NCBI RefSeq assembly: GCF_000720255.1 | Contig: NZ_JOJE01000001.1 | Span: forward strand, 558,001-622,000 | Length of the DNA: 64,000 nucleotides | Source: Streptomyces griseus subsp. griseus | GTDB taxonomy: Bacteria; Actinomycetota; Actinomycetes; Streptomycetales; Streptomycetaceae | Direction of reading: 5' to 3' | Part shown: positions 43,340 through 51,888 of the stretch, piece after piece | Position numbering within the stretch: position 1 is the first letter of the stretch | Layout: every line of letters begins with the position of its first letter | Program-made: the position numbers and the translations under genes | Notes under the pieces: generated by a model | Told to the model about the DNA's origin: nothing | The model's database searches: none | The model's input: only the letters and a program-made list of their open reading frames with translations

Positions 43340-44605
43340 ATGACGGACACCGACACCACCTCCACCGCGCCCTCCACCACACCCTCCCGGCGCGCCCTGA
43401 TCGGCTGGGGCGGGGCCGGGCTCGCGCTCGGCGCCGCCGCGGCCGGGGGCGCGGTCGCGATGACCCGCACCGGCAACGACGTCGACCCGGCCGGCGCCGA
43501 GGCGGGCGCCGGCGTCGCCTTCCACGGCGCGCACCAGGCGGGCATCTCCACGCCCGTGCAGGACCGGCTGCACTTCGCCGCGTTCGACGTGACCACCGAC
43601 GACCGCGCCGAGTTCGTCCAGCTGCTGAAGGACTGGACCGAGGCGGCCCGTCGGATGACCACCGGGCACGCCGTCGGCGAGGGCCCGTACGGCGGCCTCG
43701 CGGAGGCACCGCCGGACGACACCGGCGAGGCGCTGGGCCTCAAGCCGTCGCGGCTGACCCTCACCCTCGGCTTCGGCCCGTCGCTGTTCGGGAAGTTCGA
43801 CCTGGCCGACCAGCGGCCCGAGGCTCTCGTCGACCTGCCGAAGTTCGCCGGCGACAACCTCGACAAGAACCGCAGCGGCGGCGACCTGTGCGTGCAGGCC
43901 TGCGCGGACGACCCCCAGGTCGCGGTGCACGCCATCCGCAACCTCGCCCGCATCGGCTTCGGCAAGGTCGTCATCCGCTGGTCGCAGCTCGGCTTCGGCA
44001 AGACGTCGTCCACGACCCCCGACGCGCAGACCCCGCGCAACCTGATGGGCTTCAAGGACGGCACCCGCAACATCGCGGGCACCGAGACGGACCGCCTGCG
44101 CAAGCACGTCTGGGTGGACGAGAAGGACGGCCCGGAGTGGATGACCGGCGGCTCCTACCTCGTCGCCCGGCGCATCCGCATGCACATCGAGACCTGGGAC
44201 CGCACCTCGCTGCAGGAGCAGGAGGACATCTTCGGCCGCGACAAGGGCGAGGGCGCGCCGGTCGGCAAGGCCAAGGAGCGCGACGAGCCGTTCCTGAAGG
44301 CGATGAAGCCCGACGCGCACGTCCGCCTCGCGCACCCCGACTCCAACCACGGGGCGACGCTGCTGCGCCGCGGCTACTCCTTCACCGACGGCACGGACGG
44401 TCTGGGCCGGCTGGAGGCGGGCCTGTTCTTCCTGGCGTACCAGCGGGATGTGCGCAAGGGGTTCATCCAGGTGCAGCGCAACCTGGCCACCGACGCGCTC
44501 AACGAGTACATCCAGCACGTGGGTTCGGCGGTCTTCGCGGTTCCGCCCGGCGTCCGCGACAAGGACGACTGGTGGGGCAGCACGCTGTTCTCGAAGGAGG
44601 CGTAG
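43340..44605 (+). CDS. efeB: EfeB Tat-exported Dyp-type haem peroxidase
   Basis: 421 residues. The Tat signal is SRRALIGWGGAGLALGAA, with the twin Arg at residues 17-18, so the haem-loaded enzyme is exported folded. The Dyp core shows GFGPSLF, GFKDGTRN (GxxDG motif with the distal Asp), and the C-terminal AGLFFLAYQRDVRKGFIQVQ. It oxidises Fe(II) or removes iron from haem outside the membrane, handing iron to EfeO/EfeU. It sits 21 bases after efeO and four bases before efeU. Confidence 0.95.
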   Translation: MTDTDTTSTAPSTTPSRRALIGWGGAGLALGAAAAGGAVAMTRTGNDVDPAGAEAGAGVAFHGAHQAGISTPVQDRLHFAAFDVTTDDRAEFVQLLKDWTEAARRMTTGHAVGEGPYGGLAEAPPDDTGEALGLKPSRLTLTLGFGPSLFGKFDLADQRPEALVDLPKFAGDNLDKNRSGGDLCVQACADDPQVAVHAIRNLARIGFGKVVIRWSQLGFGKTSSTTPDAQTPRNLMGFKDGTRNIAGTETDRLRKHVWVDEKDGPEWMTGGSYLVARRIRMHIETWDRTSLQEQEDIFGRDKGEGAPVGKAKERDEPFLKAMKPDAHVRLAHPDSNHGATLLRRGYSFTDGTDGLGRLEAGLFFLAYQRDVRKGFIQVQRNLATDALNEYIQHVGSAVFAVPPGVRDKDDWWGSTLFSKEA

Positions 44606-44608
44606 CCC

Positions 44609-45481
44609 GTGTTCTCCAACTATCTGATCGGTCTGCGCGAGGGACTCGAGGCCAGCCTCGTCGTCTGCATCCTCATCGCCTACCTGGTCAAGACGGACCG
44701 CCGGGACGCCCTCAAGCCGATCTGGATCGGCATCGGCGTCGCCGTCGCGGTCGCCCTGGGCTTCGGCTGCGCCCTCGAATTCGGCTCCCAGGAGCTGACG
44801 TTCGAGGCGCAGGAGGCGCTCGGCGGCTCGCTGTCGATCCTCGCGGTGGGCCTGGTGACGTGGATGGTGTTCTGGATGCGGCGCACCGCCCGACACCTGA
44901 AGTCCGAGCTGCACGGCAAGCTGGACGCGGCCCTGAGCATGGGCACGGTCGCGCTGGTGGCGACCGCGTTCCTCGCGGTGGGACGCGAGGGCCTGGAGAC
45001 CTCCCTGTTCGTGTGGGTGTCGGTGCACACGGCGAGCGACGGCACCCCGCGACCGCTGGTCGGCGCCGCCCTGGGCCTGGCCACGGCGGTACTCCTCGGC
45101 TGGCTGTTCTACCGGGGCGCCCTGCGCATCAACCTGGCCAAGTTCTTCACCTGGACCGGCGGCATGCTGGTGGTCATCGCGGCCGGTGTGCTCGCGTACG
45201 GCGTCCACGACCTGCAGGAGGCGGGCTGGCTGCCGGGCCTGACCGAAAAGGCCTTCGACATCAGCGACACGATCCCGCCGGACAGTTGGTACGGCACCCT
45301 GCTGAAGGGCGTCTTCAACTTCCAGCCCAACCCGACGGTGGTCCAGCTCGCGGTGTGGCTGCTCTACCTGGTCCCGACGCTCGCGCTGTTCCTCTCCCCG
45401 GTAGGGTTCGCCTCCGGGAAGGGGAAGGTGAAGTCACCTCATGACCAGGGATCGCAGCCGTCGAAGGCTCCGCAGGCGTGA
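44609..45481 (+). CDS. efeU: EfeU iron permease (Ftr1 family)
   Basis: 290 residues, seven membrane helices. The two REGLE motifs that move iron are seen at residues 10-14 (LREGLEAS) and about 126 (GREGLETS). The C-terminal cytoplasmic tail is short and charged. It starts at GTG 44609, almost directly after efeB. The gene order O-B-U differs from the enteric U-O-B order. Its 3' end overlaps the next gene by 41 bases. Confidence 0.95.
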   Translation: MFSNYLIGLREGLEASLVVCILIAYLVKTDRRDALKPIWIGIGVAVAVALGFGCALEFGSQELTFEAQEALGGSLSILAVGLVTWMVFWMRRTARHLKSELHGKLDAALSMGTVALVATAFLAVGREGLETSLFVWVSVHTASDGTPRPLVGAALGLATAVLLGWLFYRGALRINLAKFFTWTGGMLVVIAAGVLAYGVHDLQEAGWLPGLTEKAFDISDTIPPDSWYGTLLKGVFNFQPNPTVVQLAVWLLYLVPTLALFLSPVGFASGKGKVKSPHDQGSQPSKAPQA

Positions 45482-46442
45482 CCGGAACGGACTCATAGCG
45501 GTCTCACTGACCGCTTTGTCACTGACGGCGAGTGGCTGCGTGGTGGTGCACGGGGAACGCGAGGCCGTCCCGGCCACCACGCCGGCCGAGGCCGCCAAGG
45601 CGCTGGGACAGTTCACGAGTGCGTACAACGCGGCCGACAAGGCCTACGACCCCTCCCTGGACGCCGACCACACCACCGGCGCGCTCGGGGACATCGACGC
45701 GGCGCGCCTGAAGGCGGGCAACGCCACCAGCCCGGGCGGCAACGCGCGGCACACCCCGCTGAAGCTGTCGGACGCCCGGTACACGATCCCCAAGAAGGCG
45801 GGCTGGCCGCGTTGGTTCGTCGCCGACACCAAGGCCAACAAGGGCGGCGACGCCCGCTGGCTGCTGGTGTTCAGGCGCGACGACCTGTCCGAGCCGTGGC
45901 AGGTGTCGTATCTGACGCTGCTGGCGCCCGACGCCGTACCGGAGTTCAAGAAGGACACGGACGGTTTCGCCGAGGCCGTCCCGGCGGACTCCACGCAGCT
46001 CTCCGTCCCGCCGAAGGATGTGAGCGACGACTACGCGACGTACCTCAAGAGCGGCGGGAGCAGGTTCACCGACGGCACGCACACCAGCGTGTGGCGGGCG
46101 CAGCGGCAGAAGAGCGCCGCAAAGCCGGGGCTCGCGACGCAGTACGTCGACGAGCCGCTGACAAGCGGCGACTACGCGCCGCTGGCGCTGCGCACGGCGG
46201 ACGGCGGGGCGCTGGTGTTCTTCACCACGCGCCACTACGTCAAGCAGACGGCCGCGGCGGGCACCTCGGTCCCCACGCCGAACAAGAGCGTGCGGGCGCT
46301 GACGAAGGGCGAGATCAAGCAATCCCTCACGATGGAGTTCGTCTCCAACGAGGTGGCTCTTGACCCCGGCGCCGCCTCCGGTGACGGAAGGGTGTCGGTA
46401 CTGGGCCGAATCCAGGGGCTGACGGCCGCTCAGGGCGAGTAG
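45441..46442 (+). CDS. lipoprotein overlapping the efe operon
   Basis: 333 residues. An Arg-rich start (MTRDRSRRRLRRRDRN) and hydrophobic stretch lead to the lipobox SLTASGC with Cys33. The mature part is a soluble domain of about 300 residues with no motif I know (PRWFVADTKANKGGDARWLLVFRRDD, LVFFTTRHYVKQTA). It begins inside efeU and is probably cotranscribed. Whether it takes part in iron uptake or only shares the operon is open. Similar lipoproteins are found in many Streptomyces. Confidence 0.78.
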   Translation: MTRDRSRRRLRRRDRNGLIAVSLTALSLTASGCVVVHGEREAVPATTPAEAAKALGQFTSAYNAADKAYDPSLDADHTTGALGDIDAARLKAGNATSPGGNARHTPLKLSDARYTIPKKAGWPRWFVADTKANKGGDARWLLVFRRDDLSEPWQVSYLTLLAPDAVPEFKKDTDGFAEAVPADSTQLSVPPKDVSDDYATYLKSGGSRFTDGTHTSVWRAQRQKSAAKPGLATQYVDEPLTSGDYAPLALRTADGGALVFFTTRHYVKQTAAAGTSVPTPNKSVRALTKGEIKQSLTMEFVSNEVALDPGAASGDGRVSVLGRIQGLTAAQGE

Positions 46443-46460
46443 CCGGGCCCTCGGCGACTC

Positions 46461-47198
46461 TCAGTGGCGCAGTGGCCAGGCGGCGCTCGCCTGGTCGGAG
46501 TCCTGCCCCGCGTGACGGGCGCCGGCGTCGGTGAGCACTTCGAGCAGGGTCAGCGGGTCCGGCAGCGGGTGTTCGAGCCCGCGTACCCAGTGGACGGCCT
46601 GGCCGTCGTCCCCCGGCAGCCGGGCGGGCGGTACGAGGACGTAGGAGCCCCGGCAGTGCCAGCGCAGGCCGGGATGCTCGTCCATCGTCTCGGGGTGGCA
46701 GTCCAGTTCGCAGGGCCACCACTCGTCCTCGTCCTCGGGGGTACCGCGGGTGAGGGTGAAGAACAGCAGGCGTCCGTCGTCGCTCTCGGCGACCGGGCCG
46801 ACCTCGATGCCCGCCTCCAGCAGCCGCTCCAGTGCCTCCCGCCCCGCTGCGAGGGGGACGTCGAGCACGTCGTGCACCATTCCGGTGGCGGTGATGAAGT
46901 TGGCCTGGGGCTGGTGACGGGCCCAACGCTCGATCTGGGCGTGGTCGGTGGTGGACTGCGTCTGCCACGCGAACGACACCGGGTGCCGGGCGGGGGTGGG
47001 ACAGCCGACGCGGTCACAGGAACACCGGTAGCCGGGTGCCGGATACGCGGCGGGCGCGAGGGGCAGTCCCGCATCGGCGGCGGCGAGCAGCAGGGCCTCA
47101 CGACCGCCTTCGTCGGCGGTATCCTTGGGGCGGCGTCCCCGCAGCCACTGGGAGAGTTTGCCCTGCCGGCCGGCCCGGCCGCCGAACTCCGCGCTCAT
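46461..47198 (-). CDS. primase-polymerase (bifunctional DNA primase/polymerase N-terminal) domain protein
   Basis: 245 residues from ATG 47198 (GAGGGG upstream). After a 30-residue lead it reads LAAADAGLPLAPAAYP, YRCSCDRVGCPTPARHPV and IERWARHQPQANFITATG, the pattern of the prim-pol domain used by plasmid and phage replication proteins. The two-Asp catalytic motif appears only as VLDVPLAAG, where DLP is usual, so one acidic residue may be missing and activity is uncertain. No helicase domain or mobile-element partner is adjacent; this domesticated form is common on Streptomyces chromosomes. Confidence 0.75.
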   Translation of the reverse strand: MSAEFGGRAGRQGKLSQWLRGRRPKDTADEGGREALLLAAADAGLPLAPAAYPAPGYRCSCDRVGCPTPARHPVSFAWQTQSTTDHAQIERWARHQPQANFITATGMVHDVLDVPLAAGREALERLLEAGIEVGPVAESDDGRLLFFTLTRGTPEDEDEWWPCELDCHPETMDEHPGLRWHCRGSYVLVPPARLPGDDGQAVHWVRGLEHPLPDPLTLLEVLTDAGARHAGQDSDQASAAWPLRH

Positions 47199-47332
47199 CT
47201 ATCCCCTCGCCTCGCCGTGTGCGGACAGCATGCCCTATCTTCCCACCATCCTGCGCATCGGGGGGCCGTAGCCGTGAATCGGGCAGGTGGGACGAGGGGT
47301 ACGGATGCACCACGAGGGGACGGTCGGCGGAA

Positions 47333-47959
47333 TCAGCGCGGGGCGAGGCCGTGCAGTGCGTAGTCGACGAGGGTGTCGGTGTACTCGTAGGAGATCGGGC
47401 CCGTGTACTGGAGCCAGCGCTGGGCGAGCGGGGAGATGAAGAACTCGAGGGCGATGCGGGGGTCGATCTCGGGGCGGACCTGGCCGGCTTCCTGGGCGGA
47501 GTGCAGGCGGTCGACGTACAGCTGGAGGGACGGTTCCATGAGCTTGGCCATGAACTCGCGGCCGACCTGTTCATTGACCACGCCCTCGGCGGCCAGGGCC
47601 CGGGAGGGCGCCTCGAACCGGGGATCCGTCAACTGGTCGACGGTGGCCCGCAACACTGCCTTGATGTCGGCGGCGATGTCACCGGTGTCCGGGATGACGT
47701 ACGGCTCCTGGTCCGACGCCCCCGCGTCCCGCGCCGCCTGTTCACTGAGGTCCAGGAAGGCCTCCAGCAACACGTCGGCCTTCGAGGACCACCACCGGTA
47801 GATGGTCTGCTTGCCGACGCCGGCGCGGGCGGCGATTCCCTCGATCGTGATCCTCGGATAGCCGACCTCCACGACGAGTTCGAGGGCGGCGGCGTAGATG
47901 GCGCGGCGGGATTTCTCGCTGCGGCGGGCGGTGTCGGGAGCGGACTTCTGAGCGGCCAT
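47333..47959 (-). CDS. TetR-family regulator
   Basis: 208 residues. HTH at about 35-55 (TIEGIAARAGVGKQTIYRWW) and a TetR C-terminal domain (LEFFISPLAQRWLQYTGPISYEYTDTLVDYAL). The recognition helix is nearly identical to that of the TetR at 26540. A 16-bp palindrome at 48023 and a short dyad AGACG-GAG-CGTCT near 47981 flank the start of the gene. The divergent DUF6243 gene is the nearest candidate target. Confidence 0.88.
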   Translation of the reverse strand: MAAQKSAPDTARRSEKSRRAIYAAALELVVEVGYPRITIEGIAARAGVGKQTIYRWWSSKADVLLEAFLDLSEQAARDAGASDQEPYVIPDTGDIAADIKAVLRATVDQLTDPRFEAPSRALAAEGVVNEQVGREFMAKLMEPSLQLYVDRLHSAQEAGQVRPEIDPRIALEFFISPLAQRWLQYTGPISYEYTDTLVDYALHGLAPR

Positions 47960-48022
47960 GGTTCGAACTTATCAGGTTGACAAGACGGAGCGTCTCGCCG
48001 GATGGTGGGGACTGTTACACGA

Positions 48023-48038
48023 GACGATACGTATCGTC
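48023..48038. promoter_or_regulatory. perfect 16-bp palindrome, probable TetR operator
   Basis: GACGATACGTATCGTC reads the same on both strands, centred between the divergent tetR (47959) and DUF6243 (48066) genes, about 28 bases before the latter start. It shares the GATAC half-site with the operator at 28826. Confidence 0.75.
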
Positions 48039-48065
48039 ACTCCACTTGAGTGAAGGGAGACCCCG

Positions 48066-48236
48066 ATGACACGAGGCGGAGACATGCTGGGCGTCGGCGG
48101 CACCCGGAGGAACCTCGGCCGCAAGGCCCTCCGGGGCGGTCGGCAGAACGGCCGCGTGGGCGGCGGCCTCGACCCCCAGGCCCAGAAACGGGAGCTGCTG
48201 CGCAAGCTGCAGGAAGGACGCGAGAACCGGCGGTGA
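48066..48236 (+). CDS. DUF6243-type small basic protein
   Basis: 56 residues. GGGAG is placed six bases before ATG 48066. MTRGGDMLGVGGTRRNLGRKALRG is followed by NGRVGGGLDPQAQKRELLRKLQEG, a small, Gly/Arg-rich protein found in most Streptomyces. It is too short for standard ORF thresholds. Its promoter contains the TetR palindrome. Function unknown; the basic, flexible sequence suggests nucleic-acid or acidic-partner binding. Confidence 0.8.
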   Translation: MTRGGDMLGVGGTRRNLGRKALRGGRQNGRVGGGLDPQAQKRELLRKLQEGRENRR

Positions 48237-48250
48237 CCGGTCTCGCGGAA

Positions 48251-49240
48251 TCACTGCTCGGCCGGTGGCCAGGGATCGCCCCAGTCGGCGTCCCTGGCCG
48301 CCTTGTACAGATCGCCGTGCCGCTTGGTGACCGTCGACTTCGCCAGCCGTTCGTCGGCCTCGCACAGGTCGAGCAGGACCTGCCCCTTGCGGATCTGCGG
48401 ACGCCGGACGACACGGGAGGCGGCCGGAGTCACCGGCAGCCGGGTGGCGGCGACGTAGCTGAACTTCTCGTCCTCGTAGGCGAGCGAGCCGCCCTTGACC
48501 TGCCGGTGCAGGGAGGAGCGGCTGACCCGGGCCGAGAAGTGACACCAGTCGCTGCCCGGGACGATGGGACAGGCGGCGCTGTGCGGGCACGGCGCGGCGA
48601 CCCGGAACCCGGCGTCGACCAGCCGGTCACGGGCCTCGATCACCCGGGCGTACCCGGCCGGCGTGCCGGCCTCGACGATCACGACGGACCGCGCGGCGGC
48701 CGCGGCGGAGTCGACCAGAGCGGCACGGTCGGCCTCGGTGAGCTCGTTCAGGACGTACGAGACGGTGACGAGGTCGGCCTCGTCGAGCGTGCGGCCCGCC
48801 CCGATCCGCGCACGCTCCCAGCGAGCCTCCCGCAGCGCCGGGTTGGCGTCGGCGATCTCCCGCCCGAGGGCCAGCGCGGGCTCGGCCCAGTCGAGTACGG
48901 TCACGGACCGCTCCCCGCCCCAGACGGCACTGACCGCCCAGGTGGCCGCACCCGTCCCGCCCCCGACGTCCAGGTGACTGCCCGGCGCCCACTCGGGCAC
49001 GGCGTCGGCGAACGCCTCCAGCGCCGACCGCACCGCCTCGAAGGTCGCCGGCATCCGGTAGGCGGCGTAGGCGGCCACATCGGCCCGGTCCCGCAGAATC
49101 GGCGCGTCGGTCGGCGTGGCCCCGCGGTAGTTGGCGATCAGCCGCTCCACCGCCCCCGCGGCCTGCCTGGGCGGAAGCCCGTCGAGCAGACCGGCAAGGG
49201 CACCACGCAGAGACTCGGCGACAGACACGGAAACGTTCAC
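48251..49240 (-). CDS. Rsm22-like small-subunit-associated methyltransferase
   Basis: 329 residues from GTG 49240. SAM-binding motif I is SHLDVGGGTGAATWAV near residue 90, followed by VTVLDWAEPALALG and DLVTVSYVLNEL. The C-terminal half has CPHSAACPIVPGSDWCHFSARVS, whose cysteines match the iron-sulphur or zinc site of Rsm22 proteins linked to ribosome assembly. RLARSSLH-type segment SRSSLHRQVKGGSLAYEDEKFSYVA is conserved in the family. A methyl acceptor has not been established for bacterial members. Confidence 0.87.
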   Translation of the reverse strand: MNVSVSVAESLRGALAGLLDGLPPRQAAGAVERLIANYRGATPTDAPILRDRADVAAYAAYRMPATFEAVRSALEAFADAVPEWAPGSHLDVGGGTGAATWAVSAVWGGERSVTVLDWAEPALALGREIADANPALREARWERARIGAGRTLDEADLVTVSYVLNELTEADRAALVDSAAAAARSVVIVEAGTPAGYARVIEARDRLVDAGFRVAAPCPHSAACPIVPGSDWCHFSARVSRSSLHRQVKGGSLAYEDEKFSYVAATRLPVTPAASRVVRRPQIRKGQVLLDLCEADERLAKSTVTKRHGDLYKAARDADWGDPWPPAEQ

Positions 49241-49307
49241 GCGTCGATTCTCGCAGGTGGGCGGAGGCGGCTTGTCGTGAACGGCGGGCGCAGGTCCTCG
49301 CACGGAC

Positions 49308-50441
49308 TCAGGCCCCCCGGACCGCCCGCGCCAGCCGGGTCGCCGCCGCTGCCCTGGGCCGGCTGTCCGGTTCCCCCCGATGCGGGTGGACCCGGTTGGT
49401 CAGCAGCACGAGGAACGTGTCCGTCGCCGGGTCCAGGACGAGGGACGTGCCCGTGAACCCGGTGTGGCCGGCCGCGCCGCGTCCCGCGAGCCCGCCCATG
49501 AACCAGGCCTGGTCGACGGCGAAGCCCAGCCCGGGCGGGGTCAGCAGCAGTTCCACGAAGTCGGGGCCCAGGACGCGGGCGGGACCGTAGGAACCGCCCG
49601 CCAGCAACGTGCGGCAGAAGACCGCCAGGTCGCGGCCCGTCGAGAAGAGGCCCGCGTGTCCGGCCACCCCGCCCAGCGCCCAGGCGTTCTCGTCGTGGAC
49701 GACACCGCGCAGCATCCCCCGGTCCACCTTGCCCCACGGCCGCCGCTGGTCCTCGGTCGCCGCCGCCGTCGGACAGGGATCGAAGCGCGTCGACGTCATC
49801 CCGAGCGGCCGGGTGATGCCGTCGTGGAAGAGGACGTCGAGGCTGCGCCCGGTGAGGCGTTCCAGGAGGTGCTGGAGCAGCAGCATGTTCAGGTCGGAGT
49901 AGAGGTACGACGTGCCCGGCTCCCGCACCGGCACCTCCCGCCGCAGCATCTCCAGCCGCGCCGCGCCGTCCGCGGCGTCGTACAGCGGCAGCTCGGGGCG
50001 CAGTCCGGAGGTGTGGGTCAGCAACTGCCGTACCGTGATGCCGTGCTCGACGACCGCGCGGAAGTCCGGCAGGTAGGCCCCCACCCGCGCGTCGATTCCC
50101 AGGGTGCCGCGCTCGATCTGCTGCACCGCGGCGACCGAGGTGAACAGCTTGGTGAGGGAGGCCAGGTCGAACGGGGTGTCGACGGTCATCGGCACCCGGT
50201 CCCGGCGTGGCAGTTCCACACCGCGGTCGTGCTCGAGGTCGTAGCGCGCGTACCGCACGGCCCAGCCCGCCGCCTCCTCCACCGCGATCACCGGACCGCG
50301 TCCGGCGACCACGACGGCACCCGCCGCCCAGGGCCGCTCCCCGGTGGTGAGGTCGTGGACCTCACCGACCAGGAGTCCCAGCTCCTCGGGGTCGAGTCCG
50401 GCCCGCTCCGGTGTGCCGCTGCGCAGTCTCGGTGCGCTCAG
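49308..50441 (-). CDS. beta-lactamase-fold serine hydrolase with CTG start
   Basis: Serine hydrolase (class C beta-lactamase/esterase fold), 377 residues if read from CTG 50441. SxxK is DLASLTKLF, the YxN-type motif is YLYSDLN, and the third motif is HTGFTG. The family-typical N-terminal RSGTPERAGLDPEELG lies upstream of the first GTG (50312), and no ATG, GTG or TTG exists in that stretch before an in-frame stop. CTG overlaps the stop of the upstream MFS gene (CTGA), with GGGAG seven bases before it. So CTG initiation with coupling is the best reading. No signal peptide, so it is cytoplasmic. Confidence 0.85.
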   Translation of the reverse strand: MSAPRLRSGTPERAGLDPEELGLLVGEVHDLTTGERPWAAGAVVVAGRGPVIAVEEAAGWAVRYARYDLEHDRGVELPRRDRVPMTVDTPFDLASLTKLFTSVAAVQQIERGTLGIDARVGAYLPDFRAVVEHGITVRQLLTHTSGLRPELPLYDAADGAARLEMLRREVPVREPGTSYLYSDLNMLLLQHLLERLTGRSLDVLFHDGITRPLGMTSTRFDPCPTAAATEDQRRPWGKVDRGMLRGVVHDENAWALGGVAGHAGLFSTGRDLAVFCRTLLAGGSYGPARVLGPDFVELLLTPPGLGFAVDQAWFMGGLAGRGAAGHTGFTGTSLVLDPATDTFLVLLTNRVHPHRGEPDSRPRAAAATRLARAVRGA

Positions 50442-51784
50442 TTCTCTGCTCCCTCGTCACCCGCGCCCGTCCTCCAGGGACGGCACATTCCCACGAAGCA
50501 GCCGAGCGCCACCAGCGCTGCGGCCAGTTGGACGACGGCCATCGGGACGGCGGTGTGCTCCCCGGCGATCCCGACCAGCGGGGAGGCCAGGGCCCCTATG
50601 AGGAAGGACGACGTACCGAGAAGGGCGGACGCCGATCCGGCGGAGTGCCGGGTACGCAGCAGGGCGAGCGTCTGGGCGTTGGGCAGGGTGATGCCCATCG
50701 CCGACATCAGTACGAACAGCACCGCGGCGACGGGAGCGAGTCCGACCTCGCCGAAGACGCCGGACGCCATCAGCAGCAGGGCCGTCGCGGCCAGGACGAC
50801 GACCGCGAGGCCGACGGTCAGGACCTTGTCCAGGCGCACCCGGCCGACCAGCACCTTGCCGTTGAGCTGGCCGAGGACGACCAGTCCGACCGAGTTCAGT
50901 CCGAACAGCAGGCTGAAGGTCTGCGGGGAGGCGCCGTAGATCTCCTGGATGACGAAGGGGGAGGCGGAGATGTAGGCGAACAGCGCGGCGAAGGCGAAGC
51001 CACCGGTGAGGAGGTAGCCGGTGAAGGGCGCGTCGGCGAGCAGCCGCCGCATCGAACGCAGGGCCTCCCCGACACCGCCGGAGTGCCGGTCGCCCGGGGC
51101 GAGGGTCTCCGGGAGCCGCGCCCACACCAGCCCGGCCAGCGCCACGCCCACCACGGCCAGGACGACGAACACACCCCGCCAGTCCGTCACCCGCAGGACC
51201 TGCCCGCCGATGAGGGGCGCCACGATCGGGGCGACGCCGGAGATCAGCATGAGATTGGAGAAGAAGCGGGCCATCGCCACACCGTCGTACAGATCGCGTA
51301 CGACGGCCCGCGCGATGACGATCCCGGCCGCGCCCCCGAGGCCCTGCGCCAGCCGGAAGGCGACCAGGGACTCGACGCTCGGGGCGAGCGCGCACAGCAC
51401 GGTCGCGAGGACGTACACGGCGAGACCGGCCAGCAAGGGGCGCCGACGGCCCCACTTGTCGCTCATCGGCCCCACCACCAGCTGCCCCAGGGCCATACCG
51501 GCCAGGCAGGCGGTGAGCGTCAGCTGCACGGTGGCCGCGGGCGCGTGCAGGGCCCGGGTGACCTCGGGCAGCGCCGGGAGGTACATGTCCATCGCCAGCG
51601 GGGGCGTGGCGGTCAGTCCGCCGAGGACGAAGGTGACCAGCAGGCCGGTACCGCGAGCGGCACGGGCCGAGGGTCCGGCCTTCGTGTCTGCGGTGCCCGG
51701 CTCAAGCCCCCCGCAGGCGTTCGTCGTCGACGCCTCGGCCGCGGGCAGGCGCCCGTCCCGGTGTCCCTCCCTGGCCTCGGGCAT
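50438..51784 (-). CDS. Bcr/CflA-type MFS drug exporter
   Basis: 448 residues, twelve helices after an approximately 40-residue polar N-terminus. LTATPPLAMDMYLPALPEVTRAL (helix 1, with the Asp-Met-Tyr-Leu-Pro signature) and GPMSDKWGRRRPLLAG (loop 2-3) place it with Bcr/CflA chloramphenicol and bicyclomycin exporters. GGAGGGG precedes ATG 51784. It is translationally coupled to the serine hydrolase, suggesting that the two act on the same compound class. Confidence 0.92.
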   Translation of the reverse strand: MPEAREGHRDGRLPAAEASTTNACGGLEPGTADTKAGPSARAARGTGLLVTFVLGGLTATPPLAMDMYLPALPEVTRALHAPAATVQLTLTACLAGMALGQLVVGPMSDKWGRRRPLLAGLAVYVLATVLCALAPSVESLVAFRLAQGLGGAAGIVIARAVVRDLYDGVAMARFFSNLMLISGVAPIVAPLIGGQVLRVTDWRGVFVVLAVVGVALAGLVWARLPETLAPGDRHSGGVGEALRSMRRLLADAPFTGYLLTGGFAFAALFAYISASPFVIQEIYGASPQTFSLLFGLNSVGLVVLGQLNGKVLVGRVRLDKVLTVGLAVVVLAATALLLMASGVFGEVGLAPVAAVLFVLMSAMGITLPNAQTLALLRTRHSAGSASALLGTSSFLIGALASPLVGIAGEHTAVPMAVVQLAAALVALGCFVGMCRPWRTGAGDEGAEN

Positions 51785-51888
51785 GTGCCCCTCCCTCTCC
51801 GAGTGATCCGCCCCCTATGCTCTCAGCTCGTACGGAAGTCTCGTACGAAGTGCCGATGGTCACATGAGCGAGGGCGGGAGAGGCCGGG

